In this document: positions 59,490-64,000 of the stretch, piece after piece
Layout: each line of letters begins with the position of its first letter
Position numbering within the stretch: position 1 is the first letter of the stretch
Assembly (NCBI RefSeq): GCF_910592395.1
Contig: NC_088310.1
Location: 8,501,501 to 8,565,500, forward strand
Length of the DNA: 64,000 bases
Reading direction: 5' to 3'
Source of the DNA: Lineus longissimus
Taxonomy: Eukaryota > Nemertea > Pilidiophora > Heteronemertea > Lineidae
Notes under the pieces: model-generated
Told to the model about the DNA's origin: nothing
The model's database searches: none
The model's input: only the letters and a program-made list of their open reading frames with translations
Program-made: the position numbers and the translations under genes

Positions 59490-62320
59490 GGGAAGGATTT
59501 GGCCAGATTTCAAAAGAGCTAGGCGCAGTCACAATTTACTTGTGTTTTTCACTTTCTTGGGGTCTTTTTCTTCCCAATAACAAGGACCCCACATTCAAGG
59601 GTCGGGCCGTGATCATTTGAACTGAATAAACTTGTAAATGCGGTCACAAGTGATGTGTCACTGCTATATATGGACCCTAATCTTTGAATTATGTGTCCGA
59701 CCTACTGCCATGTCGGTGATCTACTTGTATCCTTTAACCACTTGCTACTCTGGTACAAACACCATCCAGTGTTAGCCTGTATCGCCAAGCACACCAGTTA
59801 AAACCAGTGTGTTTACGGTGTACCCGGGTGAAATACTGTTGTCATGGAAATGTCGTCTTCCAGTTGGGGCAGTAATACTGGAATGGTAATGGAAGGTTAT
59901 GGTGACGTTATCGAAAAACAGTCGTCTGGTCAACATTTCCATTTGATGTGATAGCTGAAATCATATCAGTGCTATTAGCCCCTGTAAACAGTAACTGTGT
60001 TGGACTCATGTGAATGCATTGAATAAAACATGATTTACCAGTGGATGTAATCTTCATAGTTGATGGCAATATGGCTTTTTTCCCTATGCTCCATCTCACG
60101 GTTTAAAGGCATACGCTGCTCTTTAATTTTTTTAAATTTGTGATTGAATTTGAAAATAACCGATTGCGTAAATATGTACTAGGAAATTTCAGCAACATGC
60201 CTCTGGTGAGGTACATACCAGTTCAGTACACCAATCTGTTCTCCCCTTAAGTAGAACCTTTATGTACACAGTGCCATTGATTTTCAGTAAACCTTGAAAG
60301 CACATTAGGTGGGTTACTGTCACTTAAACTAACAATTAAGTCATACTTTAAGGTTATTGAGGCACATGATACTAGGGGACATTTAAAACCTCTATGTCTG
60401 GTGCATCTTTTATGCATCTTATTGGTTGAAATTTACTAAGGTATACTGAGTGAATACCTTAATTGCTGAGTAGGAGCCCGGTGTGCTGTATCCTTTGCTT
60501 GCATGTCTTTCTGCATGCTATTGACGTTAACCAATCTCATCAAACCAGAGCTTTAGTGCTATTTACGTTTAACAGGTGGCAGGAGTGCATTGAATCGTTC
60601 CCATGGCATTCGAGTCTGCGATATTGAATTCTGTATGAGAGAATATATTAACCATGCATATTTTGCCGAGACATAAATTAGTTTTCAAAGAGTATGCGAG
60701 TTTGGATGTTTCAGTTGCAAGTGACTAACACATTTCCATGTTTTGGGACAGATTTATACATTTTATACATTTTATACGTTTTCTACATTGATATAGTTGA
60801 ACCAGCATACTCGGTAGGCCTATACATGCTTCCCGAAATTGGTGGCTTGCATTGGAACTAACTTTTTCCCCCTTGTCCGTCATTAAAGGCATTCAAGTGT
60901 GTTGGTCAACCATGACTATCTCCTTTGTCCCTCCACCATAAGGCCTAGTTTCCCCTTATGACATCACTATTTCGGACACTCAGCGCCCCATTTCTGGAAA
61001 GGTGTATACTTAGTTCTGTGTAGGACTGTGTTGGCCTTTAAAAGAATTCAAATATATTTCAGTGTTCCAGAAATCTCTCAACTGTACATCACCATGACAA
61101 AATGATGTTTCAGCTGAGCTAACTCTCCCACGGCAAAATTAGCAGCTTCGGTATCATCACAATAGATGTCGCCATCTATCCCCAAAAGCTGGAACCAACA
61201 TATCAATAATTCCCAAGACACCCTTGGCTTCATTCATGCCGAACTGAATTGATTGAATCAGCAGGTCTGCTTCATAATTTGCTCATTCATATTCTGCATA
61301 CGTTATGCGCCGTAGCTAAGAGATAGACCGTCAATATTCCCTACATCAATACCGATCAAATGGCACTGCAGAAGCTCCCCAGGTTTTCGCAGCCGTTTCA
61401 TTAGAGTCTGACACATGCTCCTTATATCTCCTCCTAGACTGCGGGACCACGTATCGCCAGTAGGGATTGAGTATTGCTACATACAGAATGGGATAAGCCA
61501 CGTACATCTATTGAATACCGTGTACATTTCGCCGTGTCCATTTTATACCACGTGTGTTGTCTCGGGGGTCTGGTAACCAGGCTCTGTAGCACTCGCAGCT
61601 TATGGAAATTAAAATGATGTGAGGTAACGACCAGCATCGATGTAGCATGTTAGTAGAGGCTTATGGGAAGATGGATAATGGAGGGTCCACGTGTGATCAG
61701 CGGGATAAACGATCGCAGGATATTTGCACTAATGACAAAACGAATGGTCGCCATGAGGCACCTGGCGCCGCCCAATATACGCTTAAATTGGAGGAAGTCG
61801 GCTTACACACAGGTTGTATTAGTTGAATGTCGTACCAATATCTATCGTCGTGCATTACACAGCTGTTGTTTGTATGCATTGACATTGTGATCCGCCTCCC
61901 CGTATCTATGACGATTGCTGCCGAGGCTATTGCCATTGCTGCATCTTCTATGGACGTCACTCGACGCTCTCTTATTATAGGCGCAGTGTTGGTTTCAATG
62001 TAGCCGAGCGGAGCAGATAGCATGGGTCAATATCTACCTCAGATTCCAATAGAGTTCTTAATTGACAGGTGAATCTGTCAATTTTAGCCATCCACCTATC
62101 TGATAACTTTTAATGTTTTATTAGTATCTATTGTCGGGCATTACAATCCCAGTTCCTTTGTCTGTAGCTAATGCTTAGCTGGTGCTGATCTGGGATGGAG
62201 GGGGGCTGCTTAGCCCAAGGCCTTCCTTGGTTTTCAGGTTGAAAAAGTTACCATGAAGTTTTAAAATGGGGGGAAAGGCCAAACATCTCTATCACAGTTT
62301 TCATCAGTCTGCAAATTGCT
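59490..62320. other. Region without a recognised gene
   Basis: It includes a weak relative of the 16228 repeat near 60105-60240. The 108-codon minus-strand frame at 61697-62023 has no recognisable domain or splice context. Confidence 0.3.
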
Positions 62321-62690
62321 CAGCAAAAATCTGCATAGAATGTATGTGTTTTTCATGTGACTTATGGGGATTTGCCCCTTGCTATGGCTCTCAGTCAAAA
62401 ACTTATATAATTGGTTACAATCATTTGTAGTTTGTGCTATTGGTTGATATCTTAGATTCTGAAGCTTCCAGTTCATGACAGGAGTGACAATTACCATTGT
62501 CAGCCTCAGCATGGTTGTGACTCTTGGGGAGTTTGCCCCTGCTCCCCCGAGCTATGATTCTCGATCAAAAAAGGTACATGATCAGTTTTGTTTGTGTGCT
62601 ACTGGTTGATATCGTTATAGATTCTAAAACTTTCAGTTTATGACAGGTGTGACAATCGCCATTGTCAGGCTCAATGCCTCAAAGACTTTC
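62320..62690. repeat. Diverged tandem duplication of about 180 bp
   Basis: TTGGTTGATATCTTAGATTC, CCAGTTCATGACAGGAGTGA and CCATTGTCAGCCTCA are repeated as CTGGTTGATATCGTTATAGA, TCAGTTTATGACAGGTGTGA and CCATTGTCAGGCTCA. Confidence 0.65.
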
Positions 62691-63505
62691 ATGACGCTGT
62701 GTATGACAATGCATTACGCTATGCATGGAATTAGGTCATTTTAGGTCATTGCCTTAAATGATGCTGTTGAGGAAGTTGTAGCCGACAACATCACTTCGAG
62801 GAATGTCTCAACTCTTATTGTAAAGTGGTTAACAAGTTTTGTTACAGGTCAGTTGTCAGTGTATCAGTTGGATACCAGCATCAATATGGATTATTTTCAT
62901 TAAAAAGGCTTTCGTTGAATCTTTGGTTTATTTTTATCAAGGATCAATATCCCCTTTATAAATAGTATTGAAAAATGACAGATTCCAATAAAATTCTTGG
63001 CAGGCGCATCAAATAATTTCAACCATTGTGAAAAAGGCTGGGCAGATTAAGTGTTAACCTCAGAGAAGGGTCACTTGACATAGCTACCGCTGTAAAGTAC
63101 TCGGCATTTATATTTGCAATGCAGATTCGCTAATGGCTGTCTATCATGAAAATTGGTGATTAACAGTCAGTTAATCTAGGGTTATCGTCCAGATCATTAA
63201 CGACATTGACGTATTGGTGATCAACACGACACCAATTTCTTCCAGCTTACTGTAAATTATGTTTATTGTCAGCTTAATATTTTTTGCGAGGCGGGGCAGT
63301 TGCAAACTTCTGGGGTCGGGGTGCGATGTATGATATACATGTAATATGTTGTGTAAGATCATCAGATGTCACAAACCAAAATTGCAACCAAACAAACTTC
63401 TTGAGTTGGGTACATTGGGTTTTATGGAAAATCTAGAAATATATATACAAAATGAAACTAAACCTATGCTTATCAGAGAATATAAGAAATTAATAAAAGC
63501 CTGAA

Positions 63506-63745
63506 TACAGTGGAACCCCGGTTGGCGACCACCCCGATAACGCGACCACCCCGCTAACGCGACCACGATTCTCCGGTCCCGAATGGTTTCCTCTCTAATT
63601 ACCATTAAGAGACCCCCGCTAAAACGACCACCCCGGTACCCCGACCGCGACCACTGGCTTGGCCGGTCCCAAACTGAAAATCAACCCCGCTAACCCGACC
63701 ACCAGGCCTAATTGCCGTAATCGGTCGCGACCGCGGCATAGTAAT
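63506..63745 (+). mobile_element. Left end of a Tigger/pogo-like transposon or MITE
   Basis: Begins TACAGTGGAACCCCGGTTGG, then repeated GCTAACGCGACCACCCCG words. The TA plus CAGTGGAACC terminus agrees with the smaller MITEs in this window. No matching right end or transposase frame is seen before the window ends. Confidence 0.5.
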
Positions 63746-64000
63746 TAGCACCTCGCTGCCAAGCTTTGTTGAGACGGGGACAATGGCCATGGGAATACAT
63801 ATGAAAACAAAAAATACAATGTGATTTTGCAGGTATGATCAATTGTATAAGTGTAAATGAATAAATAAACTTTCTTTTTCTAACGTTTTCATGGTTTGTT
63901 TTCATCACTGAGCCAGTTCAGTACCAGACATGCGCACTCAGCAGCAGCAAAATCATGTGATTTGCGTGATTTACATATGAACTTATAATAAACGGCGGGT

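Noticed and set aside
61697-62023. 108-codon minus-strand open frame
   Set aside because: No family resemblance, no splice signals and no supporting neighbours.

Overview
This is a 64-kb piece of an animal nuclear genome. The genes are split by spliceosomal introns (almost all GT-AG), there is no operon structure, and much of the DNA is transposon remnants, miniature inverted-repeat elements (MITEs), minisatellites and simple repeats. The protein set and the repeat style suggest a marine invertebrate, possibly a lophotrochozoan. That is inference only; I cannot name the species.

Layout. (1) 200-2802, + strand: 3' part of a mitochondrial amidoxime-reducing-component (MARC, MOSC-domain) gene whose 5' exons lie before the window. 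(2) 2903-3262: decayed LINE reverse-transcriptase fragment. (3) 4982-20183, + strand: complete 15-exon SLC5 Na+/solute cotransporter, most like the SMIT (myo-inositol) branch, 706 aa, with large repeat-filled introns. (4) 20.2-25.9 kb: tail-to-tail intergenic space with a 61-bp and a 53-bp minisatellite. (5) 32210-25903, - strand: complete 12-exon SLC5 paralogue, 716 aa, compact. (6) 32.4-34.0 kb: 44-bp minisatellite holding two copies of a MITE. (7) 37519-34583, - strand: secreted leucine-rich-repeat protein, two coding exons, 515 aa. (8) 40730-46858, + strand: CCDC61 (VFL3 family), 15 exons, 576 aa, with what looks like a U12-type AT-AC intron. (9) 49977-49160, - strand: OPA3, two exons, 191 aa. 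(10) 50.2-64 kb: mostly repeats and unrecognised sequence, with a possible divergent gene starting opposite OPA3.

I built the gene models by hand from splice signals. Every complete model keeps reading frame through every junction, and the total coding length divides by three in each (2121, 2151, 1545, 1731 and 576 nt including stops).

The most interesting points are the AT-AC intron in CCDC61, the clean removal of three introns from one of the two neighbouring SLC5 paralogues, the divergence of these paralogues at predicted Na+- and sugar-contact residues, and several small palindromic element families recurring through the window. I found no wholly new multi-gene system. Family comparisons rest on my memory of vertebrate homologues and no search was run.
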